Source: Nyssa sinensis (Eukaryota; Streptophyta; Magnoliopsida; Cornales; Nyssaceae). From it: a stretch of 64,000 nucleotides of DNA. The first letter of the stretch is position 1; the number at the start of each line of letters is the position of its first letter. The translations under genes and the position numbers were made by a program. The notes beneath the pieces are model-generated. The model had not been told where the DNA came from and did not search any database. It worked only from the letters and a program-made list of their open reading frames with translations. Positions 22,164 to 35,100 of the stretch are shown in pieces. The stretch covers positions 57,851,382-57,915,381 of the forward strand of contig CM018032.1 in NCBI GenBank assembly GCA_008638375.1. Direction: 5' to 3'.

Positions 22164-25100
22164 CTCATAGAACTGCTTTTCTACGAGCACACTACTTTTT
22201 TACAAAAGTATTTATGTGTGTTTTGAAAAGTAAAATCAATGCAAATTTTTTTTTAAAAAAATTGACTAAACAATCGAGCACGTTTTCAGAAACAACTTTT
22301 GTAAATATTATTAGCTTAATATATATTATTGACTTGCTCTTTAATAATTTAAAATTTTAAAATCTGATCTAACATAATATTAAAATTTTAATTATTCAAG
22401 TCTCTTTTCCTACAAATTTGAGTAAAAACACAAATATAAAAAGGGCCGTATAAAAACAAAACATGAAATTAATTATTTAAATAGAATTCCTGAAATAGTA
22501 GTTTTTGCTTTCAAAAGTGCAGCCAACATGGCATGCTATGGCTTCATTAGACAATGATGAAAAGGTCCACCCACCAGAGAATCCGTATCCCTTATTTCAC
22601 ATGAAGCACTACAAATTGGATTTTGGGACAGTAATTAATGACAAAGCATTGCAATGGTCGGCTACTTTTGCTGCCTACCCCCAGCCACTGTCCTCTAGCT
22701 CTACAACCACCAATCATTTTCAGTTTAATTAATTATCCGATGTTGAAAAATTATTGAATGAATTGATTTTAATAATTTTATTAACTGAGATGATAAGTCA
22801 CAGCGTTTACGTATAAAATATTATTATAGACGTAATTCTCAATTTGACTGTTGAAACCTTAGTTCTAAGGATCATTGAATAATTATTCCACAATGTTACA
22901 AAAAAAGAAAAGAAAAGAAAAAACATGAGGTGGCCATATATGATTGATGCACATAATAATTGCAAAAAAAAAAAAAGAAAAAAGAAAAAAAACCCAAGCA
23001 CCAAAGATATTGTCTAACTATTAGATGCACACACCCCATCGTAATTCAATGCAGAACCTCTTTTTTTTTTTTTTTTTCTTTTCATTAATCACAATTTTTT
23101 ACGGCTTTAAATTAGGAAAACAGATTTTTTGATTACGAAGATAAGAGTCATAAGACTGCCTATATCTAATCCTCGTGAGATTCTGAAGTGACAAAAATAT
23201 TAAATTTACTCATAATTTAGAAACATGTAAATTTTTTTTTTTAAAAGTTGGAAATGATGAGTCTTCATCATACCACACATGATGGGGACACCCCAGCTGA
23301 TCAGCAGTCAAAGAAGTTTACACCAATTTGAATGCATGTTTAAATATTCTTTAGAAAACAAGCTGAAATATCTAGTTTTGAAAGGAGGTTTCATCTCATT
23401 ACTTCAAAATTTGTTTATTTCATAAAACTGCCTATGCCTTATTTTTATCAAATGTCAACAAACACTTTCATCAGAAAAATGACCCAATTGCAATGCAGAC
23501 AGTACTGCATGTTGTACATATATATAAATACAATTATATATAGGTCTACTACACTAATTATTTGAAGGCCCAGTAGGTAGATAAGTTGTTCCATCATAGA
23601 AAAAGATTCTCTAATAAAATCATTAGCAATGAACAAAAATGACAATAATCCTTTCAATATACTGTATTTTCTTATACACATATGCTAAATTTTTTAACAA
23701 ATATTTAACTCAAAAACATTATTTAAAACAATGATTTGATTATTTATGTATTCGATAATAATAAAATGTTTTTCTATTGCAAAACAACTTATAATGCTTC
23801 CAGCATACCTAGCTGGAGGCCTATCTTTTTCCACCAAATGATGTGCTGTTTTGTTTAGTTGCATGGTCCCATAATTATTGTTTAATTTCTTGAGGTTACT
23901 CTCTTCCTGTTTCGTCTTTGTGGTTGTCCTTGGGACATTTCCCTATCCCCTGTTTGGGCTTGATGACTGCTATTGTACTGGGCAGTTGGGGTATGCCCAT
24001 TGTAAACATGCATTTTTTTTTGTATCTATTACATGCATTATCATCTTTCTCATCCAAAAAAATATATACATACATGTGTGTGAATCTCTTTGCAATGTTT
24101 GACTTCATTCATTTTGAGAAATTTTGGCAAGTTTTTTAACATTGCTGGTTACTTTTATTAATTTTTTTGGGAAACACGAATGAGTCTTAATTTCATCATT
24201 ACATTAATGTTCATTAAGAGTTATGTTCTGAATTAACGATCTATGCAACAAGAGTTAGAGAGAGAATGACACGAAAAATTTATGTGATTCGATAATGTAC
24301 TTACATCCACAGGAACAACTGTGTTCTTCATTATTCTAAAAATAAGGGTTACAATATATTTATATTGTCTCACAATTAAAATCTTATGTCTAATCCTAAT
24401 TTGGTGCATTAAAAATTTTCCACTATACCTTACCATACTGCATGGGGCAAATCGTCCCTGGCAATATAACTAGGTTTAGTCGCATGAGCCTTATGTACTT
24501 CGCTCCGCTTGCCTATATACTAGTTTCCAGGGTTTTCAGGTAGAAGGAAATAAATTTCATCCCTCTTGATAAAATTAAAATAAAAAAATACATAACTTGT
24601 ATGTGAAGGTTGGTAACTAAAGGTTTATGCTAAAAGTAACCATAAAGTCCTTTGTTTTACAATATTAAGTTATCCTTAATATCATGTGCAAATCATTGTA
24701 GACAGACAAAATGGCACCTTCATCCAGCTCACATTCTTAAAACATTGGTGAACATACTATAAAATTTTTCTTCAAGGAATAGAAGGAAAGGAAAGATAAG
24801 AATGACAACTTTCCAAGTTTGTCTTCAATGACATTTCAAAATGACTGTTTGTTTGTTAGGTTCACTCAAAGTAACGCTACAAGAATCCTAATACCTCAAG
24901 TGATAGTGAATCAAAAAAAATAATAATCTAAACAGTACTGAGCCTGTGATTTAAACTCTACAGAGTACAATTCTTTTTGAAATTATCTTTCCGTAAGCGT
25001 AAGCTTGTATTCATAAAATTGACTGATCCGGTCATACGATCAAAAGTTACAAATGGTGAAGTCAGTTCGAGTTTAAAAAAAAAAAGGCAAACCGTATAAG

Positions 25101-25231
25101 AGAAATCTAAATTAAAGCATTTGTGGAACTGTGGGAATCGTTTCATATACATTCTGGAGTACAAACACTTAAAATTGGTGCACATTATTATTATTTATAT
25201 ATATATATATATTTAATTATTTATATATGAG
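22164..25231. other. intergenic region upstream of TBL-B
   Basis: Mostly AT-rich. 22538-22732 holds an ATG-started 64-codon frame (MASLDNDEKVHPPENPYP...) less AT-biased than its surroundings, perhaps an exon fragment; I do not recognise it. 23900-24060 contains GGGCTTGATGACTGC...CATCCAAAAAAATATA, possibly a retroposon tail. Similarity to the TBL-C and TBL-D upstream regions begins only near 25150. Confidence 0.4.
24236..24440. repeat. dispersed repeat related to 12660-12830
   Basis: Shares with the TBL-A intron repeat the ordered words AGAGAGA, AAAATTTATGTGATTCG, AATGTA-TTAC, GGAACAAC, TTACAATATATTTATATTG, CACAATTAAA and GGTGCATTAAA. Class unknown. Confidence 0.55.
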
Positions 25232-25238
25232 TATATAA
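25232..25238 (+). promoter_or_regulatory. candidate TATA box of TBL-B
   Basis: TATATAA in GAGTATATAACCCC, 50 bp before the ATG; the same block precedes TBL-C (44156-44162) and TBL-D (56311-56317), so the core promoter was duplicated with the genes. Confidence 0.5.
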
Positions 25239-25287
25239 CCCCAAAAGCAAAGTTTCAAATAGCTTCTTCCATGCATACTATTCAAAA

Positions 25288-26051
25288 ATGAAGGTTAATG
25301 CCTTTGAGTTTCCCAGTGGGAAGAATACTCCACTCAGCAGCTGCAAAAATGCCATTCTCCCAATCCTAACCTTAACTCTCCTCACCTCACTTCCTCTCTA
25401 TCTGTATAACAATTCGCCTTCTCCATTGCAGTCTGTAGAAATTCATGATAATAATGCTTCAATCCCTCTTTATCAGAAGAATAACTCTACCTCGCCATTG
25501 CAGTCTGTAGAAATTCATGATAATAATGCTTCAATCCCTCTTTATCAGAAGAACAACTCTACCTTGCCATTGCAGTCTGTAGAAATTCATGATAACAATG
25601 GTTCAATCCCTCTTTATCAGAAGAACAACTCTACCTCGCCATTGCAGTCACCTGGTAATGGGATTACTAGCAATGATTCGGCAAGCATAAAAAAACAGAG
25701 CTGCAATTTATTCCGGGGAAATTGGGTTCTGGATACGAAGGGGCCATATTACACGAATGAAACGAAATGTGTGATCGATGATAGACAGAACTGTATGAAG
25801 TTTGGGAGACCTGACACCGAGTTCTTGAAATGGAGGTGGAAACCAGATGAATGTGAGCTACCTCTCTTTGATGCCGGCCAGTTTTTGGAGCTTGTTAGAG
25901 GGAAGACTCTGGCCTTTGTTGGTGACTCAGTGGGAAGAAACCAAATGCAATCACTAGTGTGCCTCCTGGCTAGCGTAAGTGCTTCATAACTCATTATAGC
26001 TTGCATGAAATGCTCTGTTTTCCATTCAAGTGGTGGATGGAGATTGATACA

Positions 26052-26088
<37 letters not shown>

Positions 26089-28191
26089 AAATATATTGTA
26101 GTCTTGTAGATACAATATCTGATTGTTACTATGTTGTGAAATTGTCTCCCTCCCAACAAGCTTCATCTTTGACTCCCCTATTAGTTAAAGTTCTGCGACG
26201 ACAAAAGTAACATATAGGAGATTCATGTCCTCGTGGGTGTTTGACTGTCTTACCAGCTTAAAAAAGAATGTTGAAGTACAACCATTTCATACCATGTAAC
26301 TGTTTAATCATGTCAAAAATGTAAAAAATTTAGACTTTCATATTGAAAACCCCTTGTTAATATCACATGTAGTACTGTAATATTAATTCACAAGCAGCAA
26401 ATTCCTTGATCTAGGTTCTTCAATATTAAACCAACCTTTGGGACAGAAAAGTTATTCTATGAACTTGTTACATACGTGTGATAGCTTTTATGATTATAAC
26501 AAGACAATAAATCTCACGTGAATTTCACAAAATATTAAAATTATAAAAACCGTCACACTATCTGACAAGCTCATAAAATAATTTCTTCCCTAGACGACCA
26601 ATGGGAAGGGTGGGTGTCATTAGACGAACCATAAATATGGACGTACCAAGTTCAATTCTCGTAAGGCGCATAAACACTCAATATGTGACTTGCTATCTTA
26701 GGGGTAACACGTGAGTGTCTCATATCGGCTGTATACTGAGATGTTCTTTGACATATAAGTGGAAGTAGGCAGGCTGGCGTAGCCTATAGCACCGCTTTCC
26801 CCCCCAAAAAAAAAAGTTTTACTTGTAAAATTTTGGATATTTTCAAATTAGATCATCCCAACCCAAAATTTTGCCCAACCTCATCCTTACCCATTATTTT
26901 TCATTTTTTCCCCCAAAATTTTGCCCAATCCAAATTTTTTTTCAGAAACTTTTGACCTCCAAATTTTTTTCCTGATTTCAGAGACAACCCTGGGGTACTA
27001 CAGATAGAGATGGCCACCAAGTCAGGGCATTAGAAGCATGGCCACCGAGTCAGGGCATTAGAAGCTGTGTGGTGTGAATCATTTAGGGTTTATTTCTAAG
27101 ATGATGACCCACCCCTTGTGAGAGAGGTCAGAGGTGAAATGGGGACGAAATGAAAATGGGAGGGCATAAAACATACTCTTCTAAGATATATACTTATTAC
27201 ATACAATCTCAATATGTATTTGATAAGAATGTTGTGGATGCAAATGATTCTATGCAACAGAACCTAGCAAGTTAGTAGTTACATTGACTGCTTGTCGTTT
27301 TAAAATTTGTATCCATTCCTCACACCCAACCAAACCCAACTTGGTATTATTTTTCAGGTGGCCTCTCCAGTAGATGTTTCATATGTACCAGACACAAGAT
27401 TCAGGCGCTGGCTCTACCCAGATTACAATTTCACCATGGCAGCACTCTGGTCCCCTCTCTTGACTAAGGTCCGCGAAGCCGACGATGCTGGAAATTTTTC
27501 CCGTACCAGCCTCATGAACCTCTACCTAGACGAGGCTGATGAAGCCTGGACGGCTCACATTGAAGATGTTGACATTGTAGTCATCTCAGCCGGACAATGG
27601 TTCCTCCGGCCATTCATATACTACGAAAATGGCAGCATTTCTGGGTGCCGTTTGTGCCATAAAGAAAACATTACAGACCTAAGTATATTCTATGGATACA
27701 GGATGGCCTTCCGGACGGTCTTTAGGACACTCCTGAACCTTAAAAACTACAAGGGGTTGACATTTCTAAGGACATTCTCACCTGCACATTTTGAGAATGG
27801 GGATTGGGACAAGGGAGGGAACTGTGGGAGACAAAGGCCATTTACAAAGCAGGAAATGAAGTTAGATGGGTATACGTTGGAGCTGTATAGGACCCAAGTG
27901 GAGGAGTTTAGGGCAGCAGAGAGAGAAGGGAGGAAGAGAGGGTTGAAATGGAGGTTGTTAGATACAAGTGAAGCAATGGTGCTGAGGGCAGATGGTCACC
28001 CAAATCATTATGGGCATTGGTCAAATGGGAATAAGACCACAGCAGACTGTGTACACTGGTGCTTGCCAGGCCCTGTTGACACATGGAATGAGTTTTTGCT
28101 TCAAATATTGAAGATGGAAGGTGAAGGTGAAGGCAAAGGTGAAGGAGAAGGATCATCCATTGATGGGAAGCTTGAGAAAAATTTCAGATGA
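25288..28191 (+). CDS. TBL-B: intact trichome birefringence-like O-acetyltransferase
   Basis: Exons 25288-25974 (donor AGC|GTAAGT) and 27358-28191 (acceptor TTTTTCAG|GTGG), phase 0, about 506 residues with no stop or shift. Order: cytosolic N-terminus, signal anchor ([18 protein letters not shown], about residues 24-41), a stem of three 24-residue repeats with many NNST/NNAS glycosylation sequons, then the TBL domain ([36 protein letters not shown] motif in [14 protein letters not shown]), and in exon 2 the DxxH motif ([12 protein letters not shown]) and [16 protein letters not shown]. The tail after WNEFLLQIL is a Gly/Glu-rich low-complexity extension. Expected role: Golgi transfer of acetyl groups to a cell-wall glycan; the sequence is closest in my recall to the TBL19-22 clade tied to xyloglucan. 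The only undamaged member of the three duplicated copies here. Confidence 0.92.
25423..25638 (+). repeat. 72-bp coding minisatellite in TBL-B (3 units)
   Basis: Units start at 25423, 25495 and 25567, a partial fourth at 25639; each begins CCATTGCAGTC and encodes [20 protein letters not shown] plus NST. The 72-bp period keeps frame. Confidence 0.9.
25975..27357 (+). other. TBL-B intron
   Basis: 1.38 kb intron, shared with TBL-C and TBL-D. Holds a (GT)n tract at 26056-26082 and, at about 26600-26815, a possible SINE: B-box-like GTTCAATTCTC (26651) and an A-rich end after a C-run (26800-26815). Confidence 0.65.
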
Positions 28192-30661
28192 GCAAATCAA
28201 TGGTTCTTTTGTTTATTATGATCCAATTTATAAAGCTGTAATTAACTAGGTGAAATTAGCATTTTCCCTATACTTATTTCAATTGTCTAGGTGAAATTTA
28301 ATTATTTTTAAAGAATAGTGCTGCTAATTGAAGAAAATGTTCAAAGAATAAATCTGGATGCTATAATTTCTTGGTTGGATTTTTTTTTGGTTAATGTTTA
28401 ACCTTTAAACCTTTAACCATAATTTTTTTAATAAATTTATGAATATCTTGAAGAAAGAGATAAAAATATTATTAATTCAAACTATAAATAAAAAAATCAT
28501 TTATTTATCAAAAGATTAAAAAAAAAAAAACTATAAATTTTCTTTTATCCAATGTTTTGAAACTTTGGAATGTTGCACTTGAGGTAACCTAGTGCCATAT
28601 TGTTACTCTTTTGATCATAGGGCTCATGATTTTTTTATCGTATTTGTGATATTTATTAAGTGTAAATTATAATGTTATTATAATCGCGAATGTAAAACAC
28701 TATTTTTTTTTATTATAATCATAATATTTTAGTCAAGAATAATTGCATAATTATTTGACAAGGGTGCCTCACCAAAAAAGGAAGCGTGAATAATGTCATC
28801 CTCTTTCTCTCAATTTCAGACTCGCCCATAAGGCAACTCAGAACCCCACCTTGTTGTGTGAAGGTTGGAGCTCTCACTGATATGCTAACATTCACAGGGG
28901 TGACCCTAGAATTACTAGCAGTAAGAGTCGAACACGCAAATTTAAGATAATAAAGTCTTTACAAGCGACTCGCCTCCACTCAAATTTTTGTGGAGTAATA
29001 ATTGGTAACTTCAATTTAATTTTCTATGTATTCTTATAATTTACCGAAGGGTGCATTATAGTTATTTTGAAACCCAAATTGAGATAAGTAAATTGAATTT
29101 GTAATTCTAAACTATGAAAAGCCTAAAAAGATTCTTCATCGTGTGAATTTCTTGCCTTCCAAACATTATTGAACCTTGAGATAGAAACTCCACTTACTTG
29201 TTTATTATTCGGAGTACGGTATAGTAGGTTTAGGGTCTCTCCAATATAGAAATCCTCTCTTTTTTCTCAATAAAACCTTAGATGCATACTACATTATGCA
29301 TTGATTATTAAAGAATGAAATAGCAATTGATGTGACATATATACGAGGCCCTTTTGAGAAAAATTGAGTTTTTTTTTTTTTTTTTTTGTACTAAGAAAAC
29401 CTCAATTTTTCACCTTGGACCATGGTCTTGGAGGTTAAATTGAGTGTTATATTTGTAATATTGTACTGTACATGTATATATAGTTTATAATTTGATTGTT
29501 GAGATAATAAAAATCAGACCATTAAAAATTTTTTCCTGAAAAAAAACGTGTTGAAAGTATTTGACAAAAAAGTGATCCAACTGTCCATCATTGTGTCAAA
29601 ATTAGGAGTGTAATTCGGATGAGTCGTACTTGAGTTGAGTCATGTTCAAGGCCAATTCAAATTCTAAAACAGTCAACCTGAGTTCAACCCAAACAATACA
29701 ACTCAAGCCCGACCTACATTAAAATTCATCAGTATTGGGTTCAACTCGAGCCCGACCCAAACTGAACCTGATTATTAATTCTAATTTTTAAATTTTATTT
29801 ATGATTTCTTTAATAAATTGTTGCCTTTGTTTTCTATTTTAATTATACACTAAAAGCTCTAATAACTTCTTTCAATTTCTCCTTCTAAAAGAAATAAAAA
29901 AATCGTTAAAATAACTTATTCAATATAATTTAATTTTAAAAAATGTTAAAAAGTCAACAAAATTTTGAAATTTTCAAAATATAAATAGTAATTCTTGTAA
30001 GAAAATATTATTAATCTAATAATAGATAACTAAAATAAAAAAATATAATAAAAAAATATTAAATTCGAGTTTAGATTTTCAAAATCTCAATTCAAGTCAA
30101 ATTCTAATTTAGATCGAATTTGAATTCTTTTATCCAAATCTAACCCAAAGCTTAAAAAATAAAATCACCTTAAAAGATTTAGACCGGACAGTTCATTGTA
30201 TTTTTCAACTCCAACGGTAATAAATTACTCCAGCATGCTTTTTCATAGAATGAAGAACTCCAACAGTAATATTTTTTTGCTATAAATATTATTTTCTTTC
30301 ATTTTACTTTACAACTTTCTCAACTCTTTTATTCAAATGAATCAATCATTTTTTTTCAACGCAATTTTAAATTTATAAATAAAATTAGAGGAAAATTTGG
30401 GCACTCAAATTTTAGTTTTGGTAAAAAAAAATAAAAGTAATGGAACCCAAAATATAAAAACAAAACTTAATAATGTTGAAAAAAAAAAAATTAATATTTG
30501 AAAAATCTATTGAAAATACTGTAATCTTTTAAACCAAAAGATAATAACTCTTTTAAATGCTACATCGATCACTTTAGTATAATTTAAATGTAAAAATAAA
30601 GTTTTGAAGAACTTGTGGGAGATGCCTTTGACATATTACCCAAAGGTCCCAAATAATGCCT

Positions 30662-30707
<46 letters not shown>

Positions 30708-31173
30708 GGAATATATAAATTTAGAATTTCGAACCTAGGCCGCATTTATACTATCTCAGATTTATTTTTCTCTTATTTTTTTTTTTTGATACAATGATTT
30801 GAGGAGGGAGAATCGAACTCATGACAATTATATAAAGAATAAGCACTTTTATACCAGTTGGATAAAATTTCGGTGCTGATTTGTTTTTCTTTTATAAAAG
30901 CTAGTTTTAATTATTTTTTTTTCTTTTATCCAATGTTTTGAAACTTTGAAGTCTCATAGTGTCACATGCTAATCAACACTAATAGCTCATTAATCTTTTT
31001 TTTGGCATCTAATTATACATTAAAATATATGGTACAAACAAAATCAATCACACCATTGTGTGATTATTTCCTCTCTATTATGCCATTAAGAAATAAAAGA
31101 TATCATTCAGCCTCTCATGTCTCAACACTCAAATTTATATAACTGGATTTTCCTTTGATTGCTAAGGAGTGCT
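28192..31173. other. block 1 flank downstream of TBL-B
   Basis: Homologous to 47023-51440 and 59330-62779, with small and large indels. It contains a shortened antisense SINE-like piece (28810-28980), an hAT-like MITE (listed separately), and a long (TA)n run at 30666-30704. No gene seen. Confidence 0.7.
29603..30183. mobile_element. hAT-like MITE, right end deleted (block 1)
   Basis: Left end TAGGAGTGTAATTCGG after the flank GTCAAAAT; matches the complete copy at 60882-61488. The right terminus is missing: sequence jumps from AGACCGGACA to the downstream flank GTTCATTG. Confidence 0.6.
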
Positions 31174-31399
31174 TGTAAAATATAGAATATCTGTATTCTA
31201 TATTTATTGTATATATTTTAGGACTAGTTTATTCTATATTTCTTATATTTATTTTAGGAATAGTTTTTTAAGATTTTCCTATATATCCACATATGTATTG
31301 ATACGACTTGTTCTATGAAAAAATACCCAATTTCTCAAAAAACTTTCATGAGCCTCTTCCTGGTCTGATTCTCCTCTGATTTAATTTCTCTCCGTTCTG

Positions 31400-32132
31400 C
31401 TTCAGCCGTGTTTTCTTCTTTTCTTTGGCCCTTCTTGTGCCGCCGCTTCTTTTGTTTTTTTTCCTTGCTTTAGCCGCTGCCCCGTTTCTGCTCAAATTGC
31501 TTTTTTCTTTCCTGCTTTTCTTTTCTTTTTCTTTCCTGTTGGTTGTTGCGCCACCCTGCTTCTCTGTTTTCTTATTATTTTTCTGTTTGAGCCGCCGGTT
31601 CTTTTCCTGCTTTTCTCTTTTCTTTTTCTCTCTGCTTCAACGCACCAGCTTGTGCTGCCTTTGGTTTTTTGTTCTTTTCTTTTCCTGCTTTCTTTTCTTG
31701 CGCCGCTTCCTGCTTCTTTTCTATTCTCCTGCGCCGCTAGCTGCCTCTGCTTCCTTTTTTTTATTCTTTAGTTCACAAATCTGCCGCAAACCTTCAATTG
31801 ATCCCAGCGTTCGCATTGCCGATTCACTGCCATCTAAATCTACACGACTTTCTTTACTTGAAACAACGAATATTTTCTCATTATCCTCCATAAATTTGTT
31901 GTCGATCTCCACGGTTGCAGAGTCTTGTATCACTATTCCACTTCCCGAACTCTCCTCTATCGCATCAGAATCACAGCCTTTGCACCCTTGCTTTTTTTAT
32001 TTTCTTTCTTTTTCCTGCTTTGTGCTTCTCTGCCTAGCCGCCGCACGTCCTTTTCCAATTTTCTAATTTTCTTCTGCTTTCTTTGCCTCTTGCCGCAACT
32101 GCCCAGCCACAGCCTATCTTTTTACAATGACT
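31400..32132 (+). other. pyrimidine-rich leader of copia-1
   Basis: Between primer site and coding region. Dominated by TTTCTTTTCCTGCTT and GCCGC words, on the sense strand. It occupies the place where gag would normally start; its long open frame is a Leu/Phe/Ser-rich product of low complexity and probably not a protein. The related leader at 62930-63190 is shorter. Confidence 0.6.
31745..31990 (-). pseudogene. possible captured host-gene fragment, antisense in copia-1 leader
   Basis: Inside the pyrimidine-rich leader, about 240 bases have ordinary composition. The minus strand is open for ~78 codons and reads like a normal acidic protein segment: CKGCDSDAIEESSGSG, then VEIDNKFMEDNEKIFVVS, then GSIEGLRQICELKNKK. 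The plus strand is also open but Ser/Leu-rich. I do not recognise the protein. Capture of a cellular transcript in reverse orientation is an inference. Confidence 0.4.
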
Positions 32133-35100
32133 GAGGATAAAGTTCATCCTGCACAGCTAGCTCTACTGTCCACTCCTCCTACTAATCCGCTTTAGTCCAC
32201 TGGAAGGCCTAAAAAGGTCTCACTACTCTCAGATGAGTGTATTTTTTGTCATCAGAAGAGCCATTGAAAGTATAATTGTTTCAAGAAAGGACGTCCGCTC
32301 ACTTCCTCTCAGCAGTTTTCCACACAGTTCTGAGCCCTTGCTCCGCATACTTCTCGATCTACAGCATCCTACATAGCATCTTCTTTAGCTAGTGATTCTG
32401 ATATTGCTTCCTTAAGTGCTCAGATTGCTCAGCTCCAGCCCCTTGTGTCTTCTACCACCCAATCTTCTGCTTCTACTTCTGCCCTATCTCTTCATTCAGG
32501 TTTGCTTGGGTCTTCCTCAGGTATCTCTCCTCTAGTCTGGATTTTTGATTATGGTGCTTCACATCATAGGACTCCCTATCTTTCTTTATTACACAATTGT
32601 AACCCACCTCTCTCTCCCATTACTGTTAGTGCTGCCAATGGATCTCACATGCCTATCTTATCCATTGGTTCTGTGTTACCCTCAAACAAATTTGCAGTGA
32701 CAATTCCTTTTGTTCTTTATGTTCCGCATTTATCAGTTAGTCTCATTTTCATTAGTCAACTTGATGCCTCTGATTTTGATGTCATTTTTTCTTCTTTTGT
32801 TTGTACTGTGCATGATCGGTTGTCCAAGAATCAGATTGGGACCGGGCGTAGAGTTGGGGATCTGTATGTGGTGGACAATTTACATCTTCCTTCTACTGTT
32901 TCTTCATCTGCTCTTTCTTCTTTTCAGTTAGACTCTCGGTCTAGTCAATTTTACTTATGGCATTCGCGATTAGGTTATTTATCTGTTGATCGTTTATGAT
33001 CTTTAGTTCAGTCTGGTCTTTTGGGTAAAGTTTCAGTTAGTGAACTTACCGAGTGTCGCGGTTGTAAACTTGCTAAAATGACAGCTTTACCATTTAATAA
33101 AAGTACTTCAATTTCTAATACACCTCTCTCTTTAGTTCATTCTGATGTCTGGGGACCTTCTACTGTTTCTATCAAAGGTGGTTCTGCTTATTATGTTTCC
33201 TTTGTTGATGACTGTACTTGTTATACCTGAACTTTTCTTATAAAACATAAGTTTGATTTCTACCAAATTTACTGTGATTTTCAGTCTATGATTTTCACTT
33301 AGTTTGGGTGTGTTATCAAAGTATTCCGGTCTGACTTGGGTGGGAATTACTTTAAAACAGAACCCTGTGACTACATTACTTCATTAGGTACTATTCATCA
33401 ATCTTCTTGTGCCGATACTCCTGCACAAAATGGTAGGGCTGAGCATAAACACTGTCATCTTTTTGACACAGTGTGATCTCTTATTCTTTTTGTTTATGTT
33501 CCAGCACCTTTTTGAGGTGAAGCTGTTCTTACTACTACCTTTCTTTTAAACCGAATGCCTACTTCTCTTCTTTCTGGTCGTTCTCGTTATGAAGCTCTGT
33601 ATTCTGAAGTACCTAATTACTCTATTCTTCGTGTTTTTGGGTGTGCTTGCTTTGTTTTCCTCCCTCGGAAAGATAGAACCAAATTGAGTGCCAGGTCTGT
33701 TTTCTGTGTCTTCTTAAGGTAAAGTTCAACCCAGAAAGGTTATCGTTGCTATGATCTTACTTCTTGTCGCCTTTATGTCTCTTGCCATGTGGATTTTCTT
33801 GAATGATTGGCTTACTTTCAGCTACCTACTACCACTGCTATTGTCTTCAAAGAGGATTTGATTCACATTGATCTTTTTCCTTCAGATGTGTCTTTCGATG
33901 AGTATATCTCTACAGTCACTACCGAGTCCCTTCCTGAACCCACTGGTTCAACAGTCCCCCCCTAACGCCACTAGACCTCCAGTCACTACTACCTCAACTA
34001 GTCCCCCACCAAATATCTCTCTCCCTATTCCTTCTACTTTTGACGACACTGATCTTGCTCCTTGTTGATATCTTTTTCGTCATCGCCAGCCATCGATAAA
34101 ATTGCTTAGTTTTTCTAACACTTGTTTCTCTCCTTCCTACTGTACTTTCTTGTTTGCTATTCATTCTTTTTCATAACCACAATCTTATAAGGAAGCTTGT
34201 CAGAATCCTCATTGGGTCTAGTATATGGCTGAAGAGTTAGATGTCTTACAAAAGACATCCACTTGGGAGTTAGTGTCTTTGCCTGCTGGTAAAAATCTGA
34301 TTGGCTGTAAATGGGTTTTCAAAGTCAAGACAAACCCTGATGGCTCTCTTGAGCGTTACAAAGCTCAACTTGTTGCTAAGGGATTCTCTCAAGAATATGG
34401 TATTGACTATGATGAGACATTTGCCCCTGTTGCCAAAATGACTACTGTCTGTACATTGATCTCTGTTGCTGCCATTCACTCTTGGCCCCTCTATCAAATG
34501 GACATTAAAAATGCCTTTCGTAATGGCCATCTTACAGAGGAAGTCTATCTGCGTCCTTCGTTAGGACTTGCCTCATTCTTTCATTCAGGTGTGTCATCTT
34601 CGTCGTGCCCTTTATGGTTTGAAACAGTTTCCACGAGCCTGGTATGACCACTTTCAGACAACTGTTACTAAGCTTGGTTTTCTTTCTAGTGCTTATGACT
34701 CTGCCTTATTTTTTCTTCACACCTCTTCTGGATTTGTTGCTTTATTATTGTAGGTGGATGATATGATCATCACTAGCTCTGATTCTTCTGCCATTACTTT
34801 TGTTAAGCAGCATTTGTTTCGCACCTTTAAAATGAAGGACTTGGGTCTTTTGTGATATTTTCTTAGGTATTGAAGTGGCCTACTCTCCCAAGGGCTACTT
34901 ACTTTCACAGGCTAAGTATGCTAATGAGGTTATTCATTGGTTGGCTTCACCGATTCTAAGGTTTCTAACACTCCACTTGAGCTAAATGTGAAACTGAATT
35001 CTATTGATGGTGTCCCTCTAAATGATCCCACTTTGTATGGGGAATTTGTTGGCTGTCTGGTCTACCTTACTGTCACTCGTCCTAATCTTGCCTATGTTGT

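Noticed and set aside
31425..32066. 213-codon Leu/Phe-rich frame in copia-1
   Set aside because: Product of the pyrimidine-rich leader; low complexity, no gag motif, no resemblance to a membrane protein family.
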